A stretch of DNA of 64,000 nt from Topomyia yanbarensis (taxonomy: Eukaryota; Arthropoda; Insecta; Diptera; Culicidae). Under the pieces are notes generated by a model. That model was not told the origin of the DNA, did not search any database, and saw only the letters and a list, made by a program, of their open reading frames with translations. The stretch is taken from assembly GCF_030247195.1 (NCBI RefSeq), contig NC_080672.1:362940271-363004270 (forward strand), read 5' to 3'. The translations under genes were made by a program, and so were the position numbers. This document shows positions 22,140-33,759 of this stretch, piece by piece. How positions within the stretch are numbered: the stretch's first letter is position 1; the number at the start of each line of letters is the position of its first letter.

Positions 22140-23140
22140 CTATCTGCCCACACCTGGGTCGATTCCTAGTCCCACCAGGAGTACTTGCTCCAAATTTGAA
22201 GCAAATCGGATAAGTCTTGCTACTGGACCAACCTGCCTGAAGTTTGTATGGAATTTTTCGACAATTTACATGGAGCAAATCCACTAGCTCGCATGTTTTC
22301 CACTAGGTGGCACTGTATGCATCGTATTATCACTGAAAGTGAAAATAAGAAAGATAATTTGATTGTCTACAACTTTACCGAAGACTGCTGGGCAATTCGG
22401 CTTTGGTAAAAGAAATTATTAAACTTTTAGCGAAGTGATGTCTGAGCCAGTTTTGCATGGGGCCTAGCAGTGTATGGTTGTGTATCAGTACTCGATTCGC
22501 ATGAACTAAACATTTTTGTTGAATAATGGTTGGGCTTAGCTCAATAACATGTTCAGAAGAATTACAGTAAATAATACATGAGCCATGTTTTGGTTAGAAC
22601 ATTGTAGTTCCACATGTTACCGCATATAGGGCGCCAACACCAACTTTTCAACATAGAGAGATATAAATTAGGTGTCTTCCACAAAGTTGTGGAATATAAC
22701 TCGTATTATTTACTACTATTCTTCTGAACATAGTAATGAACTGAATCTAACCATTATATCACGAAAATATGTAGGTTCGTGGGAAACAAATCCTAATACA
22801 CAATCATGCACTGCTAGGCCCCATGCAAAACGAACTCAGACATCACTTCGTTAAAAGTTTAATAACTTCTTTTAACAAAGCCGGATTTACTAGCAGTCTT
22901 TGACAAAGTTGTAGACAATTAAATAGTCATTCTTATTTTCACTTACAGTGATAAAACGATGCATACAGTGCCACCTAGCGGCGAAAATGCGAGCTAGTGA
23001 GTGTTCTCCATGTAAATTGTCGAAAAATATCATACAAACTTCAGGCACGCTAGTCCGATAGATAGACTTGTCCGTTTTGCTTCAAATTTGGAGCAAACAC
23101 TCCTGGTGGGACTAGGAATCGACTCAGCGGTAGGCCGATT
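22140..23140. mobile_element. Foldback element with about 330-bp inverted arms
   Basis: The left arm (about 22153-22490) and right arm (about 22797-23127) are inverted copies sharing GATTCCTAGTCCCACCAGGA, CCACTAGGTGGCACTGTATG, and GGGGCCTAGCAGTG, with about 10 percent differences. The centre is about 300 bp and noncoding. Exact ends and target duplication were not resolved. Confidence 0.7.
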
Positions 23141-23973
23141 GATTTTTTAAAAATTTATTTTTCTCTGAGCACTCTTATGGGCACCCTATGTAAGAACAAT
23201 CGAGTTAACAAAAGAGAAAGTAAACAAAGAGAGACTCTTATTGTTAGTTACGTCCAATTGTACATTTTCTCCTGAATTACCTTATTCAGAATGATATGAA
23301 TATGCTCTAATCTTCCATACCATATAGTAACTAAACCTTGAAGACTTATCTTTGCCTCATTACATTTTATTTATCAACAAATAACTAGAATAAAAACTGC
23401 AACCCATCAAATGTATCCGACATTCAACATCAACAACAATCTTTGCAATCATCTTCCTCTTCTATTGTATCCAAATTTTTTAAAAGATAACACAATACGA
23501 GGCCAATAAAGTACATTGCGCCTCGTTGCATAGACAAGACGAGTCTCTGCGGGGCACGACCGCCAATGATACCGTACGGTATACGGCTGTGTAAATACAA
23601 CTGTAAAATCTATCTTAATCCACCTAGTGGGGCACCGTGCCATACCACAACAATCGGATAATTTGCTTCAAATCGGTTACTTCAATTATCCACATTTAAG
23701 CTTGACTGTTCTCAAATCACCTGACACGAAAATATAGTATATCTAGCATCATTAGGTTTAAACATCTGGGATGTGTTAGGCATTCAATGATATCATTTTG
23801 TTGAGTCGAATGATATAAGGAACCAACACCGAAAAAAGTGATTCGATGTGATCATATAAGCATTCTCGCATAAAAGGTAGACAAGAAAAGTTATAAAAAT
23901 TGGCTCCATTTGGTAGGGTTTGTGTACTTATTGTCATTCTCCTTGAAATATACACTAAAAGGAAGGCTGACTG
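23141..23973. other. Intergenic region, no gene recognised
   Basis: No gene is supported. Near 23196-23235 the words GAGTTAACAAAAGAGAAAGT and AAACAAAGAGAG recall the ends of the 253-bp MITE family, so a fragment may be present. Confidence 0.3.
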
Positions 23974-23981
23974 GTTTATAC

Positions 23982-24829
23982 TATAGTTACTATATTCATA
24001 GTTAGGCGGAGACACTGAGCGGAGCCAATTGAACACGTCAAATGGCGGAGCCAATCGAGCATGACGTCACATAACATGTTCTCTTTGGATGTATATGGAA
24101 AAGGTATTGTAATTATGGTCATAATTATTTTACTCTTTTCTTGTGTTATCGAGTGTAGAGAAACGAGAAGATCAAGATTTTTTTGTAACACAAAGAGATA
24201 TTCGCACAAGTATGAAATCATATCATCAGATCTTCGAATTGGTTTTCTATTCGTACATGTAAAGTTCGTACTCACGACGACAATGAAATCATTAAGCTAG
24301 AGCTTGAACATTTGCATGGGTTGCTAGTGTTTTCTAGAGTTCCTATATATAGAGTTAGGCGGACACAAAAGCCGGAAAACTGGCAGCTCTTATTCCAGGA
24401 AGAAAACACTAGCAACCCATGCAAATGTTCAAGCTCTAGCTTAATGATTTCATTGTCGTCGTGAGTACGAACTTTACATGTACGAATAGAAAACCAATTC
24501 GAAGATCTGATGATATGATTTCATACTTGTGCGAATATCTCTTTGTGTTACAAAAAAATCTTGATCTTCTCGTTTCTCTACACTCGATAACACAAGAAAA
24601 GAGTAAAATAATTATGACCATAATTACAATACCTTTTCCATATACATCCAAAGAGAACATGTTATGTGACGTCATGCTCGATTGGCTCCGCCATTTGACG
24701 TGTTCAATTGGCTCCGCTCAGTGTCTCCGCCTAACTATGAATATAGTAACTATAGTGTTTTCTTCCTGGAATAAGAGCTGCCAGTTTTCCGGCTTTTGTG
24801 TCCGCCTAACTCTATATATAGGAACTCTA
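23982..24829. mobile_element. hAT-like MITE (outer copy) split by an inverted copy of itself
   Basis: GTTTATAC flanks both ends (23974-23981 and 24830-24837), an 8-bp duplication as made by hAT elements. The ends are TATAGTTACTATATTCATAG and the complement of TAGAGTTCCTATATATAGAG, both leading into TTAGGCGGA. The 848 bp equal two 420-bp copies plus one 8-bp duplication. Frames that translate identically on the two strands here are a consequence of the inverted arrangement, not genes. Confidence 0.9.
24335..24754. mobile_element. hAT-like MITE (inner copy), 420 bp, 8-bp TSD GTGTTTTC
   Basis: This complete copy lies in reverse orientation inside the outer copy. GTGTTTTC occurs just outside both ends (24327-24334 and 24755-24762). 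The inner copy itself contains the uninterrupted target (GAAAACAC in its orientation), which proves where the outer copy was cut. Length and duplication account for the outer element exactly. Confidence 0.92.
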
Positions 24830-24837
24830 GTTTATAC

Positions 24838-26324
24838 TGGAAGGCACGTTTGTATGTGAACGAACATACTGTCGTGGCAACAATTTTCGACCGAAATTGA
24901 TTCGCTTTGTATGTGCTATAAGCTTATAGAGTCACTTTTGGTGTTTGTAGTTTGTAATTCCGTTTATTAGTAATTTTTTTTTTATTGAAATCAAAATAAA
25001 ATAGATTCAAACATAAATAAAAGTTTGTTTTATGCAATCAAATAGTGATAATTCAATTATCCCAGTGCCATTCACTAACACCGAGAGGGGATCACGTACC
25101 CTCTCTAAATTGGTATGAGCGCATACCCACGAGGTCTCACAATAACGTTTTGAAGCCCAAAAGCTTTTGTAGTTGAGTTAGTCATTGGGTTGCTCTCGGT
25201 TCAGTCAGTGGTAAGCAATTGCATGTTTTGCGCGGGCGTGAGTTATTCATTTCTATTCTGCATAATATACGCCACGAACCTTCAGTGCGGGAATGGATGA
25301 CATTAAGCCACGAGTGTGATACGTGGTGTAGATCGCGATGAATCTGGTTATCAGTAAAATGTGAGTGATATACCCAGTGCTCAGGTATGTGATAAGTTGA
25401 AGAAAGTACAGTATGAACAATATACTTGACTAGTTCATGTACATAACAAAAAAGTGTTACTTTCACTTTCGTTTTCCGAAACCGAGTTTAGGTATATCTA
25501 GAAGATTATACACGGCAGGTAAACTAGGGAAAAACTAGTACACCAGGTCAGGTTATCTTTTCAACAACTTTGTTAGGTTGCTGAAAAGCTTACGAACATT
25601 GCCTTCTATATCAAGTTTAACATTGTTAGTAATCAATCACTTAACATTGGTTAAGTGGCTTCCAATCGTTTCATAATGGTTTTGATCTTTGGAAACAAGC
25701 TACGAGTATTATACCCATGCTAAAACCCCACATTTTTTACACTAACGCTTTCCCGATGAACCCCAAAAAGTTTCTTTGGCCGAGTGAATTTGTATTTCTC
25801 CAAATAATTTTGTCAGAATAGGACTACACCAGCGTAGTAAAATGGCTCATTGGCGTGCAATGTCGTAAAGCTCGGTGTTAGCTAGATGGCATATGTGGTT
25901 AGTTTGTAAAAAAAACAAGGTGTTTTAAAGGTAACCGTTGTAATTGTAGGGTAAATCGGCATTCATATCAGTCGCTGATGTTGAATTCGTCATGTAGAAT
26001 ATAAGGTCTTCTGAGGTGAAATTTCAATTTAATTCTGAAAATGATGTTACATCATAATAATTGAACCTCTTGCAGATATTTCACCGCAATATGTAGGGAT
26101 CGCTCAATCGGAACGGCTGTTTGAAAATAAAATGTCTTATGGGGTAAAATGAACAGGTTGTAGTGGGGGCAATATGAAAAATTCTGCCAGTCCAAGTACC
26201 AAGCCTCAAAAATTCGTCGGAGCGCTAACTTCAAGTTTGTATATGTGTTTCGAAGCCACAGGATTGTAAATTGGTTAATATTACGTCATGAAAATCCAAA
26301 TTTTCCATAACTTTTTTTTTTACT
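24838..26324. other. Intergenic region, no gene recognised
   Basis: No gene is supported. Bases 25070-25145 (CACCGAGAGGGGATCACGTACC) look like a repeat boundary but no partner was found in the window. From about 26137, GGGTAAAATGAACAGG resembles the complement of 26445-26460, hinting at a larger inverted element around 26130-26480. Confidence 0.3.
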
Positions 26325-26426
26325 ACAAAATGTCCTGTGTGTATACAATGCTTATGATCCACATCAACATTGCTCGGAAAATACTTACCAACGCTAAGCA
26401 TTGCATACATACAGGACATTTTGCAG
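26325..26426. repeat. Inverted repeat, about 40-bp arms
   Basis: ACAAAATGTCCTGTGTGTAT followed by ACAATGCTTA on the left is matched in inverted orientation by TAAGCATTGCATACATACAG followed by GACATTTTGC on the right. Both strands therefore yield similar short frames, which are not genes. Confidence 0.65.
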
Positions 26427-26783
26427 GTCACCAGAAGGTGTTCATTTTACCATCACAACATGTTCATTGTCCCACACGCTATAAACATATCTCATTTTTG
26501 CACATGTTTTGAAATCAAGAAGAATGTTTAAAAAAGAAGCACTTTCACTAAATATGTATAAAACATGTCCAACAAGAAACATACAAGGTGATTGTAGTAT
26601 CTTAATCACTTATTAGTTAGAAAATAATGACTGTGCCTAACATTTTCATTTTACCGCCAGTTCCCCTAATTTTTGGAGGAATATTATTGCTGATACAGTA
26701 AGTAGGGATCTAAGGAAGGGCTTCTAGGTTTTCTTAATCCGTATTAAACCAACAGGGTGTGAGGGATCCACAAAACTGGAATG

Positions 26784-26872
26784 ATCATAACTATGGCATT
26801 TTGTACAGATTTGGACACCTCGAGAAATTTTCTCGAAGTGTCCAAATCTGTACAAAATGCCATAGTTATGAT
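26784..26872. repeat. Near-perfect hairpin, 44-bp arms
   Basis: The arm ATCATAACTATGGCATTTTG continuing TACAGATTTGGACAC is inverted after a minimal loop around AAATTT, with a single clear mismatch. If transcribed it would form a long RNA hairpin. No flanking target duplication is evident. Confidence 0.85.
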
Positions 26873-28383
26873 TCAGAAACTTATACATTTTTAGACTCTG
26901 TGGAAATGAATAGGATGAATTAATTCGGTTTTCGGGAATCCGGTGTTTCAATACTGGGATACTATTTATGAATTTCAATGGAATCCTAACAGTGGGTGTC
27001 AAAATTCTTGGATTGCTTCAGAGGACTAAATCTCATCGTTACGGGACGATTTGATGATTTGAGCCCGGAACGGTCGTTCCGGGGCAGGTTTGTGTGGTGT
27101 CATTAGCGTACCATTTCGAGCTCCAATCGTCATATCAAGGGCAGAACCAGAAAAAAATTTAGGGGAAGGGCCTGAATTTCAAAATGTGTTTATGCCTTGA
27201 AGTTCTCACAGTGTGCACACTTACAAAAAGATGGCGAAAAACATAGGTAAGACCTCCTGACATTTTAAGTTAAACAAAATAAGAACATTGATTGGAAACT
27301 AATTTAAAATTTCTCAACAAGTTGAAAATTTCAGAGATGGTGAGACCCATAGGAACCCCCATCTGGATTCGCCTTTGCATCATAGGGTCTAGTAATCTTA
27401 AACACAAACTTCTGAGACAATCAAAGAATTTTTATAACCATATAGTTGGTCGTCAAACGGTAGAATAACATAGTTCTCACAAGTTTCCTATCTCATCCCT
27501 CCGCGCGAGTCTAAGTCTATTTGGTCCTTAGACCGGCGACGACTGTGTGCTATCCAATGTAGTATATACAGGTATGGCGAAGATGGCTCTTTGGTATTCG
27601 TAAGATGAATCTTACACGAGCGGTGTGAGAGATCACATAATAAAGCGACTTGCTTTCGTCATACCGTTCCTTCCGCTCCCATTGAATCGTGTGAACGCTA
27701 TGACGTCGACTAGTTGTGCTTCTGGATCGTTTACATATTTTTGGTTGCCAACACTAGCAAACCGTGTGTTCTGCCACACCTTTATATACCACATTGTGTG
27801 CTATCAGCCTTCTGCCGATACCCAGTCACCAAATTTTCTGACAGAGACCGCTCTGCTAGATTTCAGTCAGTCTTGGTTTGGCAGCCCTGTCAGATTTCTG
27901 CGCGTATCCTGTCGTATCCCGAGGAACCGAGCAAAACCCTGGCATAACTCGGACATAAACTGTGCAAAGATCCTGGCAATTCATACCTGGTAGAATTTAG
28001 CACGAATCGAGCAAAACATCTGACAAAGATGTGGCAGGAAGCGTACAGAGATCTTGGCCGTACATTCCTGGATGGATTCTGGATAAAAGTGAGCAGCGTC
28101 GGTTGGTTTGACCGCTTCTGTCAGAAACGGTTATTGCATTTGAGCGAATTCTTTGCCAGAATTCTCGCACAAATCGCGCAAAACGCTCGCAGAAACTCTG
28201 CCAGCATCAATTTCGCTTTGCTTAACTTTTGCTAACTTTCTGCTTGCCACGATGACTGGGTAGCAGCAGAATGAAAGGGTGCGAACAGATCTAGCCGAGA
28301 AAACACTACAGTAAAAATGAATAGTTGTTCGGAAATTACCTCCAATAAGACTTTAATCTGACTAGTATCGATGATCACGGGTC
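26873..28383. other. Intergenic region, no gene recognised
   Basis: No gene is supported. At 27820-28230 there are repeated words such as TCTGCCAGA, CAGATTTCTG and GAGCAAAAC with an internally similar character, probably an old low-copy repeat. The 122-codon frame here has no recognisable domain. Confidence 0.3.
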
Positions 28384-28397
28384 AATACGTACTGAAA

Positions 28398-28561
28398 GGG
28401 GTGTGGGCGTAGCGTAGTTGGTAAATCGATTGCCTTGTACGCAGCGCACCTGGGTTCGAGTCCCGACCCCACACATAGGGTTAGAAATTTTTCATGAGAT
28501 TTTTCTAACCCGAAGAGGCGAATGACCTTAAGGTTAAAACCTTTATAATCGAAATAAAAAA
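28398..28561 (+). mobile_element. tRNA-derived SINE, plus strand, 14-bp TSD
   Basis: The head has pol III promoter elements, an A box (TAGCGTAGTTGG) and a B box (GGTTCGAGTCC), followed by a non-tRNA body (GGGTTAGAAATTTTTCATGA, GAGGCGAATGACCTTAAGG) and an A-rich tail. AATACGTACTGAAA flanks both ends (28384-28397 and 28562-28575). The inverted relative is at 37815-37984. It resembles the Feilai-type SINEs of Aedes mosquitoes. It is mobilised by LINE machinery in trans. Confidence 0.9.
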
Positions 28562-28749
28562 AATACGTACTGAAAATTCGCCGCGCCTGTTTTTATGAAT
28601 CTAATTTCAAATTCCGTCATTGTTAACAAGCTAGTGCATCAGGTAAACGATCCTCTGTATTTCATTTCTATGTTCGATATTATCGTTCGTATTCGTGTAT
28701 TTCACATCCGATTTCGAGAAAAAAATGTACGGAGAAATTTTTTTTTTTT

Positions 28750-28940
28750 AATGTTAAGATACATAACCACCCCCCTTTTTCACTGTAAAGTCTATTTTAC
28801 ATTGAAATTTACTGTAAAAACGTTAAAGTTTATTGTTTTTGTATTGTAGCATAACACTGAAACTTACTGTAAATTATTGTAAAATTACTGTACTGTCACA
28901 GTGAAAATCATGGTTTTGTTACTGTACATTTCTATTCGGG
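28750..28940 (-). mobile_element. Partial copy of the TA-flanked MITE, lacking the nested insertions
   Basis: The reverse complement matches 13693-13849 and the part after 14085, sharing ACAGTAAATTTCAATGTAAA and TTATGCTACAATACAAAAAC. The terminus TCTATTCGGG followed by TA is at 28931-28942. It carries no insertion at the site equivalent to 13843-13849, so it serves as an empty-site reference. Confidence 0.75.
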
Positions 28941-29149
28941 TAAATATATCATAGAGAAGGAATAGCGAAATTTGTCAAAAAATGGGGCAAATAGTGATCC
29001 GGCCCATTATGCAGATAAGATTAGCTATTCTAGGCAATACCCCTATGGTCGGCTGTGTGGGCTTCAAATCGCCCTCGGTAGCCGGCTACCCAGAGTTTAA
29101 AAAGAACCAGAAACTAAACAGGATCTTTTCGTTTTCGAGTGATCGTGTA

Positions 29150-29458
29150 CTCTAAAACTGACTAAACTACTACCTAATGAACTATACTTTACAGATCGCA
29201 TTGCTTGCTTGGAGCGAATCCTAGACCTTATACTTTTCCAAACCACCAACTCCGCGACACCTATGGAAGAGTCTGATGAATCGTCTACCTTCCGTTAAGT
29301 AGGTGGATCACCATCCCTTCCCGTCTACCATATCCTTTATCCTTTCCCGCGAACGATGGAGATGGGGCTGCCGGTAATGATGGCTACCATTCTGTTGAGG
29401 TTTTATTATGGGTCGGATTGGTGCGAATTCCTACTTACTACTTCCTAAGCAACTCTTA
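29150..29458 (-). repeat. Dispersed repeat, fuller copy of 17472-17700
   Basis: In reverse complement this matches the 17.5-kb copy from GAGTTGCTTAGGAA to GGTCTAGGATTCGCTCCAAG and contains about 70 bp that the other copy lacks. No coding content is seen. Confidence 0.7.
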
Positions 29459-29729
29459 TTAGACAATCAGCAGTCAAACATGATGAAGTCAGATTGCAAT
29501 CCGCCAAAATCATCGTCACAACGCAACGCAAAATCCAAGAATTTTTTTAACCATATTGCTAGGTTTACGGGATTTTCGGAGAAAAAACTTGTTTCGGCGA
29601 TACAGATACAGCAAGTGGCAATGAGTTTTCGGAGGCACCCTGAACAAACCCTTAGTCAAGCGTGATATCCCGTGTCTTGCGGGACATTACGTTTGACTAG
29701 GGTTTTGCTCAGGAACTCAAATTGTGTCT

Positions 29730-29862
29730 CCGTTTTTTAGAGCTAGCGTCAATCCGGCGCTAGCTTAATCCGTTAACTAAGTTAGTGTCGGATTCTGATA
29801 AGACGAAGTCGAAACACAAATTCTGTAACTAATTTAGTTATAGGTTTTGTGCTCTTCACGCG
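29730..29862 (+). repeat. Dispersed repeat related to 36360-36445
   Basis: CTAAGTTAGTGTCGGATTCT and the following GACGAAGTCGAAACACAAATTC closely resemble 36391-36436 (GTTAGTGTTGGATTCTGATG and on). The family is not identified; such wording is common at LINE 3' ends, which is only a suggestion. Confidence 0.55.
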
Positions 29863-29934
29863 CAAAGATGGTTTTAAACAATTTTCTTCTTAAAATAGTT
29901 TTTTCCAACATTCTCTACTAAGGAGAAATATAGC

Positions 29935-30225
29935 ATAATCCAAGCTCATTAAGTCTACTAAACAAGCCCTCGGCAACAAGATTCCATAGAAGTGGGGCCA
30001 ACACACCATCTTCAAGACATCCGCAGATACTCAGTTTCCTTATCTTGTCAGCTTGTTACTCGTCTTAACGATGAGCACAGATGTCGGTTGCTAAGCATTG
30101 CGTGTATACATTTCGTGATAATATCAAGGTACTCCGTGATCTCGTGCTGCTTCCAAAATGGATTCGAAAAACACGTTGTCGAAGGCACCTTCAATATCAC
30201 AATATCAAAAAAAAAACTCCTAAAC
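29935..30225 (-). pseudogene. R1-like LINE reverse-transcriptase fragment
   Basis: Minus-strand translation gives CDIEGAFDNVFFESILEAAR (reverse transcriptase motif A with both aspartates) and, in another frame downstream, GCLEDGVLAPLLWNLVAEGL (motif B, normally GCPQGGVLSPLLW). The frames are disrupted, so this is a decayed fragment. The wording fits R1-group LINEs of mosquitoes. Confidence 0.65.
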
Positions 30226-33029
30226 TAAAGTTTCAGACTAAAGCATCAAGTCCTAGTGGATCACAGCCACATCTGTCGTTAGTCGCCTCTTACGACATGG
30301 GAACAGAAACCCAGTGGGTCAATTATAATAATTATTTACTGAGAGTATCGAAAGTTTCCAATCTCGCAACATTGAGAACCATAAAAGACTTTTTGGTTCT
30401 TGGTTTGTTTCGGTGGTTTCGGATATAGGAAACGCATAGCTCTTACAATCAATGTTTCGAGTGAAGTCATCCAAAAAGTTTCCTTTTCGAAAACGACAAT
30501 ACAGAAAAAATGGGTAAATAAAACATGCAAAGTATAATTAAAATTAAGTGCATGGTTTCATTGCCATTCTGAGATTTACTACCGCGAAAAATTGCTATTT
30601 TAAACAACTTATTTTCTGAGCTAGAGTTATCCAGCTCGGTATGCCTCATAAGGAAGTTCTCAACCAGTGCAGTGCAATGCCCTATCTACTTACGTCAGAT
30701 CGGCGTGCTTTTAAAATAGATTGGTTTACTATTTTAATTCTTGTTTCTTACACACTGTTCATCGATTGCAATAGAACTGAGCGGAACTTCAATTTAACGT
30801 GGGCTTTGATCAATTATTTTCGGAACTCACTACATTCCACACGCTTTACACCGGTAGATTTAAATGTTGGCGACATGAGCATGTTTTCTAAGCTTCGTGT
30901 GGATTGTTTGTGATTGCATCTTATACGTTCGGTTGGCTTACACATTTGAAACGGATATCTTAGTAGATTTGTGTTGTTGATTAGAGATTTGTGTTGTCCT
31001 CGTGGATGCTGTCAGATTGTTTTGATATGGAATTTACCGATGAGTAACTGGTTGAAGATAGTAACATTTTTTATTTGTGTTGGTTTGTTTTGGTCGCTTT
31101 TCAGAAGTGAAATTCAGATGAGTACACCAGCTGAAATGATGTTGGACTTGATAATTGGTTCGTTGATAAGTTTTTGATCCGGTTTGGAGTTTCATATTTA
31201 GCGAGAATGAGATCATTTGTATGAGGCTGTCGGCTATGAAGTAGTTCACGTAGGGTAATGAGCATATTCATTTGTATTAGATTACTGTCCTCATATTTGA
31301 TCATGTTATACGGCGTAAATTGGGGCACTATTCGAGTTCCCGTTGCACTAAACTAAGAATATTTTACCATTTGCTGGCCATTTTTTTAATTATACTGGCT
31401 CTTGGGAGCGAAGAAAAGATACTGATACTACCTTACACGCATTTCATCAACTGTAGGCGAAATAATTATTGAAATAGTGCGGCACCTTTCCTAATGTTCT
31501 TATTTGATTATAAAAGCATTTTTCATATTTAAACAGTATCTTGGAACATCCAACACACCTTTTTCAACTTTTTTACACTTGGAACACCTCAAGGGGGTCA
31601 AAATGTGGGAATATTTGCTTTGATCTGTCATATCTCAGCTGGTACCTATGCGATTTGAAATCTGTTTTCACCATTGGAAAGGTAGGGTGATGAGCCCATT
31701 TTCGCCATGTTTCTATTATCACCCTACCATTTGAAGCCGTTGGTTAGAATTTCACTGTTTTCAGCGCATTTGTGAATTGTGTTTTATATTGGTTTTTAAC
31801 AACGAAGCAAAGCTGTTGTCAATTTTTACGCATTCCATTGATTGTATCCCGAGAAATTAATGAATTAGTGAGGCACCCTGCTTAATATGGTGAAAATAGG
31901 CACTTTATCCTATATGTTGTATAAACATATTTCATTGAAAACATAAGATGGGGGGAAGCTGATTTTGACTTGCCATATCTGTGCTATTTGTTAGCCGATT
32001 TTAAATCTATCTTCACGCGTAGAAAAGTATTTCATTTACAAAAACGCTGATCACATAAAATTCGAAAGTGAAATTATACAAATTGTAGCTGAAAGTTAGT
32101 ACTTAAAAAAGTTATACTTTTTATTAAACAGTCGTATCTCAGTCATTTGCCAAACAATTTCACTGATTCTTCCTGCAATAAAATCCTTAGAATTTCTACA
32201 CTACATTGATTTTGAAAACTCCTGATTTTTTTTAGCACAGCGCGATTGATTAAAACTGTTCGCGATTTGATTAGATTTGTGGTGTGCGATTTCACATGTT
32301 TACTCAACAGTTTCAGATACAATATACTGATATTTTTATATCAAAATGTTCAAAATATTGTAAGGAAAAAACAATAATGCATAGAATTTCAGAAGAAATT
32401 ATATGTGACAGGAGCGATTCAGATTCAGAAAATACATAGAAGTACGTAGTTTATTTAAAAATATTCTTCAATTATGAGTGATGACCTATATATTTTTATA
32501 TATCAATTTATTTCAGTAGATACCGGTTAAAATTTGTGGAATGGCAACTTTATATATTTTTAAAATATCATGAAAAAACATCTAGAAGTACGCAAAATTC
32601 CCCTTTGGGTAAAAATTGTGCACATAAGGACACTAAACCTGACATAATGTATAGTTTTCGAATGTTTCTCCTCGTCAGTAACTAACACCAATTTAATGCT
32701 AGTTGGATAAGTCCAATCGGCGCTAATTAGACACTAAAAGTCAAAAAGTTGCACATCTTGCGTGAACGCTAAACAACTGGGTAGTGCCGAGTCATGTCTC
32801 GCTAGTAAGCAAAGAGATTCTTTTTGCCGACGAGGGATGTGAACCGAAACCGTCTTTTGGTATAAGAACCATACGCCTGGTACTATGAAAAATTCCCAAT
32901 AGGAATTTTTTTTTTTGATAAAGCCAAATATTTGTGCATAAAGACTCACGCACTAACATAACGTAGAATTTATTAGTGTTTCGGATTCAAACAGAACTCT
33001 GTGCTTACTATCGAGACACCTAGAAATGC
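30226..33029. other. Intergenic region with only short repeats
   Basis: No gene is supported. The word CGCCTCTTACGACATGG at about 30285 is commonly seen next to mosquito LINE ends. A GGTAGGGTGAT block at 31682 is inverted at 31723-31731 (ATCACCCTACC). The remainder is AT-rich and unrecognised. Confidence 0.3.
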
Positions 33030-33759
33030 AGAAATTTCATTTATTTAGCAGAAAATTGTTTAGCAAATAAATATGAATTCAACGCATTTTATTGAAAAGG
33101 GCGATACTAGCGGTGACAACATTCAAAGAAAATCTACAGTGAATATTTCCAGACTTGGTTTTATTTCCTATTTAAGAACTATTGTGTTTTTTACATCCTA
33201 GATGATTCAGTGATCGAAACCCAAAACTTCATAAAGTATTTGAAATTATTAAATTAAATTTTGTTTTTGCTATTTGAATCGACAAAATGATAGTATCGTC
33301 CCTTTGGCGATTGTTTACTTTTTCGGTCCCATTGAAGTATCGCCCTTACGTTTGTTTACAATAACTACCGTTTTGCACCACCGATTTCGTCCGGGTTTTT
33401 TTCAATAGCGATCATTGTTACTATTTACTGCTGGTATCAGCTTGATAATACTAAAAAAATACGAAAAAACAGTTTCGCCTCTAAACTGCTAGCAAAAAAA
33501 ATATCGCCCTCTTTGTTTACATGGAGCGTGGAGGGCGAAACTTTAACAAAACAAACAAAAATGCAGTTTCGCCCGTTGTATTTTTTGCTGTAGTTTAAGA
33601 ATGCAATATCGTAGAATCCAAATTTTTAGGTTAATTTGTTGCGTTTCAAAGCCCTCATTCGCATGTATGAAAAAAGCCTTATGTTTACATTTGTAAGTAT
33701 CGCCCTTTTCACAAAATAGCGTTGAATTCAAAGTAATCTAAATAAATGAAATTCTTGTA
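33030..33759. mobile_element. Foldback element, terminal repeats of about 75 bp
   Basis: The left side (AAATTTCATTTATTTAG, then GAATTCAACGC, then GAAAAGGGCGATACT) is repeated in inverted order on the right (AGTATCGCCCTTTTC, GCGTTGAATTC, CTAAATAAATGAAATT). The interior repeats GGCGAAAC and TTTCGCC words and encodes nothing recognisable. Confidence 0.65.

Noticed and set aside
24061..24859. Identical 79-codon frames on opposite strands and related 99/132-codon frames
   Set aside because: They are mirror images produced by the self-nested palindromic MITE, not genes.
28402..28475. Possible tRNA gene
   Set aside because: A and B boxes are present, but the sequence continues into a SINE body with A-tail and target duplications, and the tRNA fold is incomplete.
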